The notes under the pieces were generated by a model. That model saw only the letters and a program-made list of their open reading frames with translations. It was not told the origin of the DNA and made no database searches. Position numbers and translations under genes: made by a program. DNA of 64,000 nt from Bog-756 sp035531955 (lineage in GTDB: Bacteria > Actinomycetota > Acidimicrobiia > Acidimicrobiales > RAAP-2), in the NCBI GenBank assembly GCA_035531955.1, contig DATKRZ010000103.1, positions 1 to 64,000 on the forward strand, read 5' to 3'. The first letter of the stretch is position 1, and every line of letters starts with the position of its first letter. This document shows, piece after piece, positions 33,259 through 41,067 of the stretch.

Positions 33259-34809
33259 TCAGCGCCCGACGCCGGCCAGCTGGGCCGCCCGGGCCTTCAG
33301 CGCCGACCGGTCGGGCTTCCCGATGCCCAGCAAGGGTATCTCGTCGACGTGGACGACCAACTCGGGAGTCTTGAACCGGGCCACGCCCTGTGCGGAAAAC
33401 CATTGCCGGCACTCTTGCACGTCGAGACGGCCGTCCCCCACCACGAATGCCGCCACCCGCTCCCCCAGGCGCTCGTCCGGGCACCCGACCACCACGGCCT
33501 GGCGAACGCCCGGATACGCCTCCAGCAACCGCTCGACCTCCGCCGACGCGATGTTCTCCCCCGCCCGGATGATCACGTCCTTGCACCTCCCCACGATGGT
33601 CAGCCAGCCGTCGGCATCGAGGGTGCCCAGGTCACCGGTGGCGAACCAGCCGCGGCGCACGGCCTCCGCCGTCTCCGACGCCTCGCCGTAGCCGACGAAG
33701 AGCTCGGGGCCCCGCAACAGGACCTCTCCCTGCTCACCGGGCGGGACACTCCGGTTGCTCAGCGGGTCCACCACCCGGATGACCGCGTCGCCGACGCTGC
33801 GCCCGTCGGTGTCACGCGCCTTGTCGGGACCGTCGGCGGCGGTGGACGTGGTCACGGTGGGCGCCTCGGTCGACCCGTAGGTGCGCTTCACCGTCGCCCC
33901 CAGCCCCCGGCGGGCCGCATCGATGAACTCGGGGGTCACTCCCATGCCCCCGCAGGAGACCACCCGCAGGCTGGACAGTCGAGCCGGCGGGCCGGCCACG
34001 TCCATCATGTCGAGGAAGAGGGTCGGTGGACCGATCATGAACGAAACCGAGTGCTCGCCGGCCAGCCGCACTCCCGCCTCGGGGTCCCACCTCTCCATCA
34101 GCACCACGTTCATGGCTGCGGCCCCCGGGACGAGCACGGCGTTCAGCAGTCCCGAGACGTGGGCCAGGGGCGAGGGCATGAGAGCCACGTCGGCACTCGA
34201 AAGGGCATGGGCCCTCACCATCGAGCGGGCCTTGTAGGCGAGGCCCCGGTTGGTGTGGAGCACGGCTTTGGGATGCCCGGTGGAACCCGAGGTGAACAGG
34301 ACCACCGCCACGTCGGCGCCCCGCCCGGCTCCCGTCGCCACCGGGTGGCAGGCCAGCAGCTCGCCGAGGCGCCCGTTTGCGCCGCGCACTCCGATCGTCC
34401 CCTGGCGCTCGGCCAGGGGCATGCCCGGGGCGGCGAAGGACGCCGTCGGCCGGAGGGACTCGACCATCCGCCCCACCTCGGTCGGCCCGACCTGGTGGTG
34501 GATGGGGGCAGCCACCGCCCCGCACCGCCAACAGGCGCGGAACAGGGCGATCGCCTCCCACCAATTGGGGAGTTGCCAGGTGACGACGCTCCCCCTTCGG
34601 ACGCCGAGCGACCGGAGCCCGCCCGACAGCGCGGCCACCACCCGCTCCAGGGCGGCCGCGTCGAGCCGGGCCTCTCCGTCGACGATGGCCGGGCCGGACG
34701 GCGGACGGCGGGACGACAGGAGCTGGTCGAGCGTCGGGACATCCCACGCGCCCCCGGGGCGCAGATACCGCGTGGCCTCGGCCTGGCGGTAGGTCGGTCG
34801 GAGGTTCAC
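33259..34809 (-). CDS. AMP-forming acyl-CoA synthetase
   Basis: 516-residue ANL-superfamily ligase. P-loop LFTSGSTGHPKAVLHTN, A5-like KRTYGSTEAPTV, hinge TGDLGTLDADGWLTIVGR and C-terminal catalytic Lys in GIGKPDRSALK. It activates an aromatic, alicyclic or fatty acid. The reading frame extends to 34875, but the GTG at 34809 overlaps the upstream crotonase stop (GTGA) and gives a normal N-terminus. It is one of two ligases in the same operon, so the pathway probably activates two different acids, for example a side-chain acid and a ring acid. Confidence 0.9.
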   Translation of the reverse strand: MNLRPTYRQAEATRYLRPGGAWDVPTLDQLLSSRRPPSGPAIVDGEARLDAAALERVVAALSGGLRSLGVRRGSVVTWQLPNWWEAIALFRACWRCGAVAAPIHHQVGPTEVGRMVESLRPTASFAAPGMPLAERQGTIGVRGANGRLGELLACHPVATGAGRGADVAVVLFTSGSTGHPKAVLHTNRGLAYKARSMVRAHALSSADVALMPSPLAHVSGLLNAVLVPGAAAMNVVLMERWDPEAGVRLAGEHSVSFMIGPPTLFLDMMDVAGPPARLSSLRVVSCGGMGVTPEFIDAARRGLGATVKRTYGSTEAPTVTTSTAADGPDKARDTDGRSVGDAVIRVVDPLSNRSVPPGEQGEVLLRGPELFVGYGEASETAEAVRRGWFATGDLGTLDADGWLTIVGRCKDVIIRAGENIASAEVERLLEAYPGVRQAVVVGCPDERLGERVAAFVVGDGRLDVQECRQWFSAQGVARFKTPELVVHVDEIPLLGIGKPDRSALKARAAQLAGVGR

Positions 34810-35723
34810 CGGCCCGGGACAGGTCCCTCCACCAGGTCCGGAGTCGCCATTCGCACCGGTGGGGCATCCTTCCAATTGGGTATCCCGTCAGCGGGCTCGG
34901 CCACCGGATACTTGCTCTCATGGATCTCCGCCCAGTGGGAGTGGTTCAACTGGTGGAGGGTGAAGCAGGCCTGCAGGGAGTTGTAGAAGCCCATGTTGTC
35001 CACCGTCTGGTTCACCGACTCCTTGATCATCAGTGCGGTCATGGTCGGTACCTGGGCGATCCGGCGAGCGTAGGCGAGGGTCCGCTCCGACAGTTCGGCC
35101 GCGGGGAAGACCTTGCTCACCATCCCGAGCCGGTGGGCCTCGTGGACATCGATGGCGTCGCCGGTCAGCATCATCTCCTTGGTGCGTCGCGGCCCGAATT
35201 CCCACGGGTGCCCGAAGTACTCCATCCCGCACATCCCGAGGCGGGTGCCGACGACATCGGCGAAGTACACGTCGTCGGCGGCCACGATCAGGTCGCAGGC
35301 CCACATCAGCATGAGGCCGGCCGAGTACACCGTGCCCTGCACCTGGGCCACCGTGATCTTCCGCAGATTGCGCCACCTCATCGTGTTCTGGAAGTAGTAG
35401 TGCCACTCCTGGAGCATGCGGGCCTCGGCACCCTTGCGGGTGGCGCCGTTGATGGTGGCGGTGCGGTGCTGGCCAGGGCCGGGCTCACGCTCGGCCCTGG
35501 CCTCCTTGGACCCCATGTCGTGGCCCGAGGAGAACAGCGGCCCCACCCCACCCAGGATGACCACCCGCACCTTGTCCTCCTCTTCGGCCCGGCCGAACGC
35601 GTCGTCGAGGTCCACCAGCAACCCGCGGTTCTGGGCGTTCCGGGTGTCGGGCCGGTTGAGCAGGATGCGGACCACCTCGCCGCCCTCCAGCTCCTCGTAC
35701 GTCACGTACCTGTAGTCAGTCAT
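34806..35723 (-). CDS. Crotonase-fold (enoyl-CoA hydratase-related) protein, catalytic Glu absent
   Basis: 305-residue crotonase superfamily protein and probable first gene of the long operon. The oxyanion region is recognisable (VGPLFSSGHDMGS and VQGTVYSAGLML), but both hydratase glutamates are replaced: the segment after the second glycine pair reads LMLMWACD, and the PExxxG position reads VVGTRLG. The family trend towards FSSGHDM is seen in actinobacterial EchA-like proteins of uncertain function. A strong AGGAGGGAG site precedes the ATG. With the similar paralogue at 25.6 kb it brackets the operon. Confidence 0.85.
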   Translation of the reverse strand: MTDYRYVTYEELEGGEVVRILLNRPDTRNAQNRGLLVDLDDAFGRAEEEDKVRVVILGGVGPLFSSGHDMGSKEARAEREPGPGQHRTATINGATRKGAEARMLQEWHYYFQNTMRWRNLRKITVAQVQGTVYSAGLMLMWACDLIVAADDVYFADVVGTRLGMCGMEYFGHPWEFGPRRTKEMMLTGDAIDVHEAHRLGMVSKVFPAAELSERTLAYARRIAQVPTMTALMIKESVNQTVDNMGFYNSLQACFTLHQLNHSHWAEIHESKYPVAEPADGIPNWKDAPPVRMATPDLVEGPVPGR

Positions 35724-35862
35724 CTCCGCATCTCCCTCCTGGTCGCCACCGGTGCCGTCGCAGGGGCCACGGTATACCTCGTTCCTCTGGGTCCCGCACG
35801 GACGGGTGGTGCGGCGAGTGGTGCGGTGGGAATGTGGGAGCAGGTGACGGGTCGGGCCGAAA

Positions 35863-36054
35863 TCAGTCGGCGATGCTCAGCGCGACCTTGGGGCAGGACC
35901 TCACGGCCATCTCGACCTTCGATCGAAGGCCTTCGTCCGGCTCCTCGGCGAGGACATGGAGCTCGTCGTCGTCGCTCACCTCGAACACCTCGGGGGCTGC
36001 GGCCATGCAAAGGGCGTTGGACTCGCACCGGCCCCGGTCCACGATCACCCGCAT
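35863..36054 (-). CDS. 3Fe-4S ferredoxin (P450 partner type)
   Basis: 63-residue ferredoxin. The cluster-binding segment is RCESNALCMAAAPEVFEV with a distal Cys in VRSCPKVAL; Asn occupies the position of the His or Cys seen in relatives, consistent with a 3Fe-4S cluster. It begins with ATG exactly 6 nt after TACACT, with no ribosome-binding site, so it is probably leaderless and independently transcribed. No P450 is adjacent. It and the ferredoxin at 20.4 kb are about 15 kb apart and may serve different P450s. Confidence 0.9.
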   Translation of the reverse strand: MRVIVDRGRCESNALCMAAAPEVFEVSDDDELHVLAEEPDEGLRSKVEMAVRSCPKVALSIAD

Positions 36055-36060
36055 GGTCGG

Positions 36061-36066
36061 AGTGTA
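36061..36066 (-). promoter_or_regulatory. -10 box of the second ferredoxin gene
   Basis: TACACT on the minus strand, 6 nt before the ATG; leaderless arrangement. Confidence 0.5.
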
Positions 36067-36146
36067 CCGAATGTCCTGTACCGGACCACCGTCGGCTCTT
36101 ACTCCTCCCAGCGAAAACGGCATTTCCACTGGAGGCGCCGCGCTGG

Positions 36147-36152
36147 TAGTAT
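36147..36152 (+). promoter_or_regulatory. -10 box upstream of the amidohydrolase gene
   Basis: TAGTAT lies about 100 nt before the amidohydrolase ATG, in a divergent intergenic region. A weak TTTCCA sits 18 nt further upstream as a possible -35. This gene also has an AGGAAGG ribosome-binding site, so it would have a normal leader. Confidence 0.35.
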
Positions 36153-36249
36153 GGCCACGGCTGCCGGGGACCACCGGGAGCCAGGATGCATCACCCCCCG
36201 CCGTTCCGGCCGTGTTCGGGACCGGCGGCACAGCGAGCACAGGAAGGCG

Positions 36250-37458
36250 ATGGCCATGTCTCCGCGAACGTTGGATTTTCCGGTCTTCGATGCCGACAAT
36301 CACATGTACGAGACAACTGACGCGTTCACCAAATTCCTCCCTCCGGAGTACTCGGGCCTCATCAAATACGTGGAGGTCGACGGGCGGACCAAGATCGCGG
36401 TGAACGGCCTGATCAGCAACTACATACCCAATCCCACCTTCGAGGTCGTGGCGGCCCCCGGCGCGCAGGAGGAGTACTTCAAGAGCGGCAACCCCGAGGG
36501 GAAGTCCCGGCGGGAGATCATGGGCAAGCCCATCCGGTCGCTGCCCGGGTTCAGCGCGCCCGAGCCCCGCCTCCGGCTCATGGACGAGCTGGGCATCGAC
36601 AGGGCCTTGATGTGGCCCACCCTGGCCAGCCTGCTCGAGGAGCGGCTGCGCGACGATCCGATCGCCACGCACGCGGTGGTGCACACCCTCAACCAGTGGA
36701 TGCACGAGCACTGGTCCTTCAACTACGAGTCGCGGATCTTCCCCACCCCGGTGATCCATCTCGGGATCGTGGACCGGGCCATCGACGAGCTCGAGTGGGT
36801 GCTCGAGCGGGGCGCCAAGATCGTCCTCATCCGCCCGGCTCCGGTGCCCGGGTTCATGGGGCCGCGTTCGATGGCTCTGCCCGAATTCGACCCGTTCTGG
36901 AAACTGGTGGTCGAAGCGGGCATTCCGGTGGGCATGCACGCCTCGGACAGCGGCTACCAGCGCTACATGAACGAGTGGGAGGGTGTCACCAGGGGTGAGA
37001 TGACTCCGTTCAAGGGTGGCTCTGGCTTCATGGCCATCATCGGCCACCAGGGCCGGCCCATCATCGACACCGTGGCATCGCTCATCGGCCATGGCCTGTG
37101 CAGCCGCTTCCCCGAGCTGCGGTTCGCCCCGGTGGAGAACGGCAGCAACTGGGTGCGCCCGATCCTCCGGGACATGGAGCACGCCTACGCGGCTGCGCCG
37201 AAGTCCTTCGACGAGGATCCGGTGGAGGTGTTCAAGCGCAACATCTACGTGCATCCCTTCCACGAGGAGGACCCGATCGGTCTGGTGGACATCCTCGGCC
37301 CGGACCGGGTGCTCTTCGGCTCGGACTACCCCCACCCCGAAGGAATGGCCGATCCCCTCAGTTTCGTAGACGAGCTGTCCGACCTGCCCGACGAGGCGGT
37401 GCGGAAGATCATGGGAGGAAACCTGAACCGCCTGATGGGGTTCGAGTCTGCCGCCTGA
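36250..37458 (+). CDS. Amidohydrolase family 2 protein
   Basis: 402-residue metal-dependent TIM barrel. The N-terminal strand FPVFDADNHMYE and the C-terminal LFGSDYPHPEGMADP are signatures of the Amidohydro_2 branch that includes decarboxylases and ring-cleavage product hydrolases. The central GMHASDSGYQRYMNEW contains a metal-ligand His. Two in-frame ATGs (36250 and 36256) follow an AGGAAGG site; either may be used. It is related to the amidohydrolase at 3-4 kb. It ends at a strong hairpin. The substrate is unknown. Confidence 0.87.
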   Translation: MAMSPRTLDFPVFDADNHMYETTDAFTKFLPPEYSGLIKYVEVDGRTKIAVNGLISNYIPNPTFEVVAAPGAQEEYFKSGNPEGKSRREIMGKPIRSLPGFSAPEPRLRLMDELGIDRALMWPTLASLLEERLRDDPIATHAVVHTLNQWMHEHWSFNYESRIFPTPVIHLGIVDRAIDELEWVLERGAKIVLIRPAPVPGFMGPRSMALPEFDPFWKLVVEAGIPVGMHASDSGYQRYMNEWEGVTRGEMTPFKGGSGFMAIIGHQGRPIIDTVASLIGHGLCSRFPELRFAPVENGSNWVRPILRDMEHAYAAAPKSFDEDPVEVFKRNIYVHPFHEEDPIGLVDILGPDRVLFGSDYPHPEGMADPLSFVDELSDLPDEAVRKIMGGNLNRLMGFESAA

Positions 37459-37466
37459 ATGGAGTC

Positions 37467-37488
37467 GCCTCGACGGCCCGGTCGAGGC
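37467..37488. terminator. Strong intrinsic-type hairpin after the amidohydrolase
   Basis: GCCTCGAC-GGCCCG-GTCGAGGC: perfect 8-bp stem with a 6-nt loop, 8 nt after the stop codon and between convergent genes. No U-tract follows. Confidence 0.6.
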
Positions 37489-37652
37489 TCCCGGATCGCA
37501 TATCCACCACGTAGGCGGCCGTGATCGATACTGCCGACGCGTATATCGGTGTCGAACAGAGGCCTGATCGACGCGATGAGCGACCCGGCTGTGCCGACGG
37601 GAATGGTGAATTCCATCAGATGACCTCCGGTTCATGGTTCTTCACTGTTCAA

Positions 37653-38114
37653 TCAGTCCTCCTCAGGCGCCCTCCATTCGGCTAGCTCAATGGTGACATC
37701 CCCAGGTCCCACAAGGAAGACCAGGCGGCGGTCGTGAAAGTCCATCACTTCATTGCGGGTCTGTACGCCGCCATCCTCAAGAACCGCAAGGGTGGCGTCG
37801 AGATCGTCAACTGCGAAGCAGACATGATTGAAGCCCAAGCGGGCCAGATTCGATTCCGACGGATTGCCGGGCAGTGTCGGGTGATGGAAGCACAGGAGCT
37901 GTACCTCCTGGTGGGTCGGAGCTTCCACCAGCTCGAGGGTGACGTGGTCGGCCTCCCACTCCGGGATTCCCATGTACCGGGACATCTCATCGCCGGAGAC
38001 AACGGTTGCCTTGGTCTCGTGAAAGCCGAGCAGTCCGAAGAATCGCTTTGCCTTGTCCAGGTCGGTAACGGCAATCGTCACATGATCGAACCCACTGTGC
38101 CTGACCCGCACCAT
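37653..38114 (-). CDS. VOC family (glyoxalase/dioxygenase fold) protein
   Basis: 153-residue vicinal-oxygen-chelate protein. First metal-binding strand GFDHVTIAVTDLDKAKRFF, second module NHVCFAVDDLDATLAVLEDG, and final GDVTIELAEW with the terminal Glu. It resembles methylmalonyl-CoA epimerase / lactoylglutathione lyase-sized enzymes. The open frame extends upstream, but the ATG at 38114 lies 6 nt after TACGCT, so this start is preferred. GC content is visibly lower here than in neighbouring genes. Confidence 0.82.
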   Translation of the reverse strand: MVRVRHSGFDHVTIAVTDLDKAKRFFGLLGFHETKATVVSGDEMSRYMGIPEWEADHVTLELVEAPTHQEVQLLCFHHPTLPGNPSESNLARLGFNHVCFAVDDLDATLAVLEDGGVQTRNEVMDFHDRRLVFLVGPGDVTIELAEWRAPEED

Positions 38115-38120
38115 CGAATC

Positions 38121-38126
38121 AGCGTA
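38121..38126 (-). promoter_or_regulatory. -10 box of the VOC gene
   Basis: TACGCT on the minus strand, 6 nt before the ATG. It decides the start choice. Confidence 0.5.
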
Positions 38127-38271
38127 GATCGCCGTGCGGCTCGAGGGCGCGGCCCCAGTCGACTTTCGTCTGGCGGCGTCACAGAGGTCGTGTCCAACCC
38201 GCCCACTTGGCTTCACCGGGCCAGCAATCGGGAGCACGCTCAGACCCACCGGACTGGAGCATGCGTGCCCT

Positions 38272-39018
38272 CTACCCCTTGAGGACAGCGGCGGCCGCGA
38301 TCACCGCGTCGGCAAATCCGCGTCGATCGACCGCTGAGAGGAGGCGGTCCACCTCACGGGCGCAGAGATCGTCGGTGATCGCTTCGGCATCGACCTGGAG
38401 GGCCGCAACCCCTGTCCAGTCCGGAAAAGGCTCCGACCAGCCGAAGAACTTCGCCTGACCCGGGCCGTCGCTGGTGAGGATTGCCTCGAGAGGTGTGAGC
38501 CCCACTGCGGTGGTGCCCACCAGGTGCGCGGCACCCCGCCATTCGCGCAGGATCTGGAAGAGCTGGGCTGCCCGTCCCTCCGTGTCGTCCACCCGGGCCT
38601 GGGCCCGCCATCCCGCGAAGAGCGTCAGGGCTGCGCCCTCGGCACCGTCCACCAATCGGTCGGCCAACCTCACGAAGGTGGCCAGACCCTCGACGCCTTC
38701 CAGGTGGTCCCTCCCCCAGGCCGCGGTCGCCTCCATCATGCGGTCCGCCGCGCCCTGTGGTCCGGCGACGGCCAGCCCTTCGGCATAGAGATCGGTGAGG
38801 ACCACCGGATTGAAATAGCCCATGGCCGACGAGATCACGTCGGCGTCTGTCGAGCCGAGGACACCGCCACGACCCCCGAAGTAGAAGGCGAACGGGTTCG
38901 CCCATCCCCACTCCGCCGCCCGGGCGAACGTCTCGGGGCTGAGGTAGATCGCCGTGCCGATCTCATGGATCGGATCGGACGTGCTTCGGACCATGTCCAG
39001 TGCGCTCAGGTCGTCCAT
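38272..39018 (-). CDS. SCO6745-like protein of unknown function
   Basis: 248-residue helical protein that I associate with the SCO6745 family of actinobacterial hypotheticals, from the N-terminal pattern PIHEIGTAIYLSPETF...WANPFAFYFGGRGGVLG and YFNPVVLTDLYAEG. Family members are often near redox or secondary-metabolism genes but have no assigned reaction. The frame is open to 39288; the ATG at 39018 is chosen because TACATT lies exactly 6 nt upstream. It is divergent from the GNAT gene. I recognise no catalytic motif. Confidence 0.72.
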   Translation of the reverse strand: MDDLSALDMVRSTSDPIHEIGTAIYLSPETFARAAEWGWANPFAFYFGGRGGVLGSTDADVISSAMGYFNPVVLTDLYAEGLAVAGPQGAADRMMEATAAWGRDHLEGVEGLATFVRLADRLVDGAEGAALTLFAGWRAQARVDDTEGRAAQLFQILREWRGAAHLVGTTAVGLTPLEAILTSDGPGQAKFFGWSEPFPDWTGVAALQVDAEAITDDLCAREVDRLLSAVDRRGFADAVIAAAAVLKG

Positions 39019-39024
39019 TGGCGC

Positions 39025-39030
39025 AATGTA
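39025..39030 (-). promoter_or_regulatory. -10 box of the SCO6745-like gene
   Basis: TACATT on the minus strand, 6 nt before the ATG. It decides between this start and the longer open frame. Confidence 0.5.
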
Positions 39031-39286
39031 CCCCTTCGCACCGACGAGGGCCCGATTGCCGGCTGTGGCAACGACACGAAGCGCAGCGGGCATTGCCAGT
39101 TGCATTCCGGCCTCGACCGTATGCGCCCGACGCTCGCCAAAGCGGCGACGGTGGACACGCCGATCCAGCCGTCGCGAGGTATCCTGCGTTTCGTTCATCC
39201 AGAGCGACCTGAGGGACCTGGCCCTTTGAAGGTCCGGCAGCCGGCTTCGGCACGGTGCCAATGCCAGGATCGATGAGGAGGCCGCC

Positions 39287-39862
39287 ATGGCGGATGCCCG
39301 GTTCGACCACCACCGACCTGCTCCAGTTGTGCACTATCGAGAGGCCACTGAACAGGATGCAGGTGATATCGCCGCGCTCCACGCCGACAGTTGGCGGCGC
39401 CACTATCGGGGTGCGTACCTGGATTCATACCTTGAGGGCGACGTCGTCGCCGATCGTCTCGAGGTCTGGACGGCTCGCCTTGCTCCTCCCCGGCACGACC
39501 AATGCACCGTGATCGCCGATGCCGGCGGTGAGGTCGTCGGATTCGCCCACACCGTGTTCGACATCGATCCGATATGGGGAGCCCTTCTCGACAATCTGCA
39601 CGTCAGGAGCCGCTTGAAAGGAACAGGCATCGGCACCCGGTTGTTGTCCCACGCCGCTCTCGGGCTCCTCCGACATCGGCCATCGGATGCCATCCACCTC
39701 TGGGTGCTCGACCAGAACAAGGCGGCGCAGTCCTTCTACGATGCTCGGGGAGGGATCCGGGTCGATAGCCAGCTCCGTGGGCCGTTCCCCGGGGGTGGAA
39801 CGGCAATAGGGTACCGGTACTTCTGGCCTGATGCCTCCTCGCTCATCGTGCGGGACGCCTGA
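39287..39862 (+). CDS. GNAT-family N-acetyltransferase
   Basis: 191-residue acetyltransferase. The N-terminal REATEQDAGDIAALHADSWRRHY is the usual beta1-alpha1 region, the acetyl-CoA loop reads VRSRLKGTGIGTRLL (Q/RxxGxG/A), and LWVLDQNKAAQSFYDARGG is the typical C-terminal motif with the conserved Asn and Tyr. It transfers an acetyl group to an amine of unknown identity. A GAGGAGG ribosome-binding site precedes the ATG. It ends at a hairpin and is followed by the serine-triplet protein, which is probably a separate transcript. Confidence 0.9.
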   Translation: MADARFDHHRPAPVVHYREATEQDAGDIAALHADSWRRHYRGAYLDSYLEGDVVADRLEVWTARLAPPRHDQCTVIADAGGEVVGFAHTVFDIDPIWGALLDNLHVRSRLKGTGIGTRLLSHAALGLLRHRPSDAIHLWVLDQNKAAQSFYDARGGIRVDSQLRGPFPGGGTAIGYRYFWPDASSLIVRDA

Positions 39863-39871
39863 GCCCCGGCT

Positions 39872-39888
39872 GGGCCACCTGGTGGCCC
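39872..39888 (+). terminator. Hairpin after the GNAT gene
   Basis: GGGCCAC-CTG-GTGGCCC: 7-bp perfect stem, 3-nt loop, 9 nt after the stop codon. It separates the GNAT gene from the serine-repeat ORF. Confidence 0.55.
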
Positions 39889-40007
39889 TTCGGCGGCATC
39901 GGGATTCCGAGAGTCGATGTCTCTCACCGGTGCCCGAGCCCTCTGGCCGACCCGGCAACGGTGACCCTCGACACGACACCGACTCCTTCCACGAGTAAGA
40001 ATGAGGC

Positions 40008-40262
40008 ATGGCACCACATCCAGCCCACTCCACGTGGTCGCTGTGGTCGGAGAATTCGGTCTTGTCGATCGGCAGTCGCGGATCCTTCATGTCAATCGGC
40101 TCGATCGGTTCGGCACTCTCGATCGGCTCGGTCGGGTCGTTCCTCTCAGCCTTCTCGATCGGCTCCTTCGGCTCGGTCGGGTCGGTGCTCTCGGCCGGCT
40201 CCCGATCCTCGGTCATGTCATCGAGGTCGCGCAGGGCGATCATGAAGGCCGGACCGGGATAG
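40008..40262 (+). CDS. Serine-triplet repeat microprotein (hypothetical)
   Basis: 84-residue protein with serine at every third position from residue 8 to 74 (23 consecutive Ser-x-x triplets), for example SIGSIGSALSIGSVG; 25 of 84 residues are Ser. The x positions are mostly Gly, Ile, Val, Phe, Leu and Ala. The N-terminus carries Trp10 and Trp13, and the last 20 residues are Arg/Lys-rich. Serine codons vary (TCG, TCC, TCA and an AGT at residue 23), which argues that the protein rather than the DNA repeat is conserved. The start has an AT-rich TAAGAAT just upstream, and a hairpin follows 33 nt after the stop. There is no signal peptide or known domain. From memory I associate similar SIGSxGS proteins with Actinobacteria; this is unverified. 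Confidence 0.65.
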   Translation: MAPHPAHSTWSLWSENSVLSIGSRGSFMSIGSIGSALSIGSVGSFLSAFSIGSFGSVGSVLSAGSRSSVMSSRSRRAIMKAGPG

Positions 40263-40295
40263 CCCCGACCTTCGGCCGGCACGACCAAGGGCACT

Positions 40296-40314
40296 CTCAG
40301 CCTCCTCGGCTGAG
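40296..40314 (+). terminator. Hairpin after the serine-triplet ORF
   Basis: CTCAGCC-TCCTC-GGCTGAG: 7-bp perfect stem, 5-nt loop, followed by TTG. Its position, 33 nt after the stop, supports the plus-strand ORF being a real transcript. Confidence 0.5.
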
Positions 40315-40395
40315 TTGCCGGGGGATCGATGACTGCACTTTTCGATGCTTTCCCCGGCCGATCACCGCGGCCGGCGGCAGCAAGGGAAGACCTCC

Positions 40396-41067
40396 TCAAC
40401 GGACGGTGAGCACGCGTCCCAGCTGCTTGACCGACATTGGGGGCTGCGCCGGCGGCATATGTCCCGGCCTCAGGCCATCGAGGGCGAGCTCCAGGAAGCG
40501 ACGGGAAGTGCCCGGGGCGTCAGCGTCGCAGAGGTCGCCGAGGGCCCGTACCGACATCAGGGTCACCATCAAATCGGTTGGGACGATGTCGGACCGGACC
40601 GTACCCGCCCGCTGGCCGGCCTCGAGGATCCGCCCGATGAGCGGCACCAAGGCGGCCAGAGCCCGGTCAGCCCCACCCCCGCTCCAGGGTCGCCGCGAGG
40701 TGGCGGCCCGCCAACAGCTCGGCGCGTCCACGCAGCGCCGGACGAACTCGAAGGCCCCCTCGCCCGGAGTCACCTCGAGGAGGACCTCGTCGGCGATCTG
40801 GCGGGTCCGGTCCGTCGCCGCGTCGACCACGGCGGCAAAGAGGTCGGCCTTGTTCGGAAAGCGGCGGTACAGGGTCCCGATCCCGACCTCGGCCCTGGCG
40901 GCGATCTGTTCCATCGACGCCTCGTAGCCGTGCTCGGCGAAGACGTCCCGGGCAGCCAAGAGAATGCGGGCCAGGTTGAGCTCGGCATCCCGGCGCAGCG
41001 ACTTGGCCTCGGTCACTCCAGGCACCACCTTTGCGCTTCGGGGACCCACGTCAGTTCTCGGCGACAT
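40396..41067 (-). CDS. TetR-family transcriptional regulator
   Basis: 223-residue regulator with a standard HTH: LARILLAARDVFAEHGYEA, then SMEQIAARAEVGIGTLYRRFPNKADLFAAV. The C-terminal part (FEFVRRCVD ... LMVTLMSVRALGDL) resembles the SCO1712/SbtR-type ligand domain common beside exporters. As listed, it overlaps the 3' end of the MFS gene by 17 nt; in-frame GTG codons downstream (for example 41049) would remove the overlap. It lies directly downstream of the exporter on the same strand and probably represses it. Confidence 0.9.
   Translation of the reverse strand: MSPRTDVGPRSAKVVPGVTEAKSLRRDAELNLARILLAARDVFAEHGYEASMEQIAARAEVGIGTLYRRFPNKADLFAAVVDAATDRTRQIADEVLLEVTPGEGAFEFVRRCVDAPSCWRAATSRRPWSGGGADRALAALVPLIGRILEAGQRAGTVRSDIVPTDLMVTLMSVRALGDLCDADAPGTSRRFLELALDGLRPGHMPPAQPPMSVKQLGRVLTVR

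Noticed and set aside
35863..37635. 590-codon minus-strand open frame
   Set aside because: Only its last 64 codons (the ferredoxin) are credible; the rest is antisense to the amidohydrolase, a common artefact in high-GC DNA.
40008..40262. Serine-triplet ORF as a simple non-coding 9-bp satellite
   Set aside because: The units differ at the DNA level, including an AGT serine codon among TCN codons, while the serine register is perfect. A pure DNA satellite would not keep this.
39425..40399. 324-codon minus-strand open frame antisense to the GNAT and serine-triplet ORFs, with EPIEP-like repeats
   Set aside because: It runs through the well-supported GNAT gene, its repeats are the mirror of the serine-triplet DNA, and no family-like sequence is seen. 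The plus-strand ORF keeps serine across different codon families, so it is preferred.
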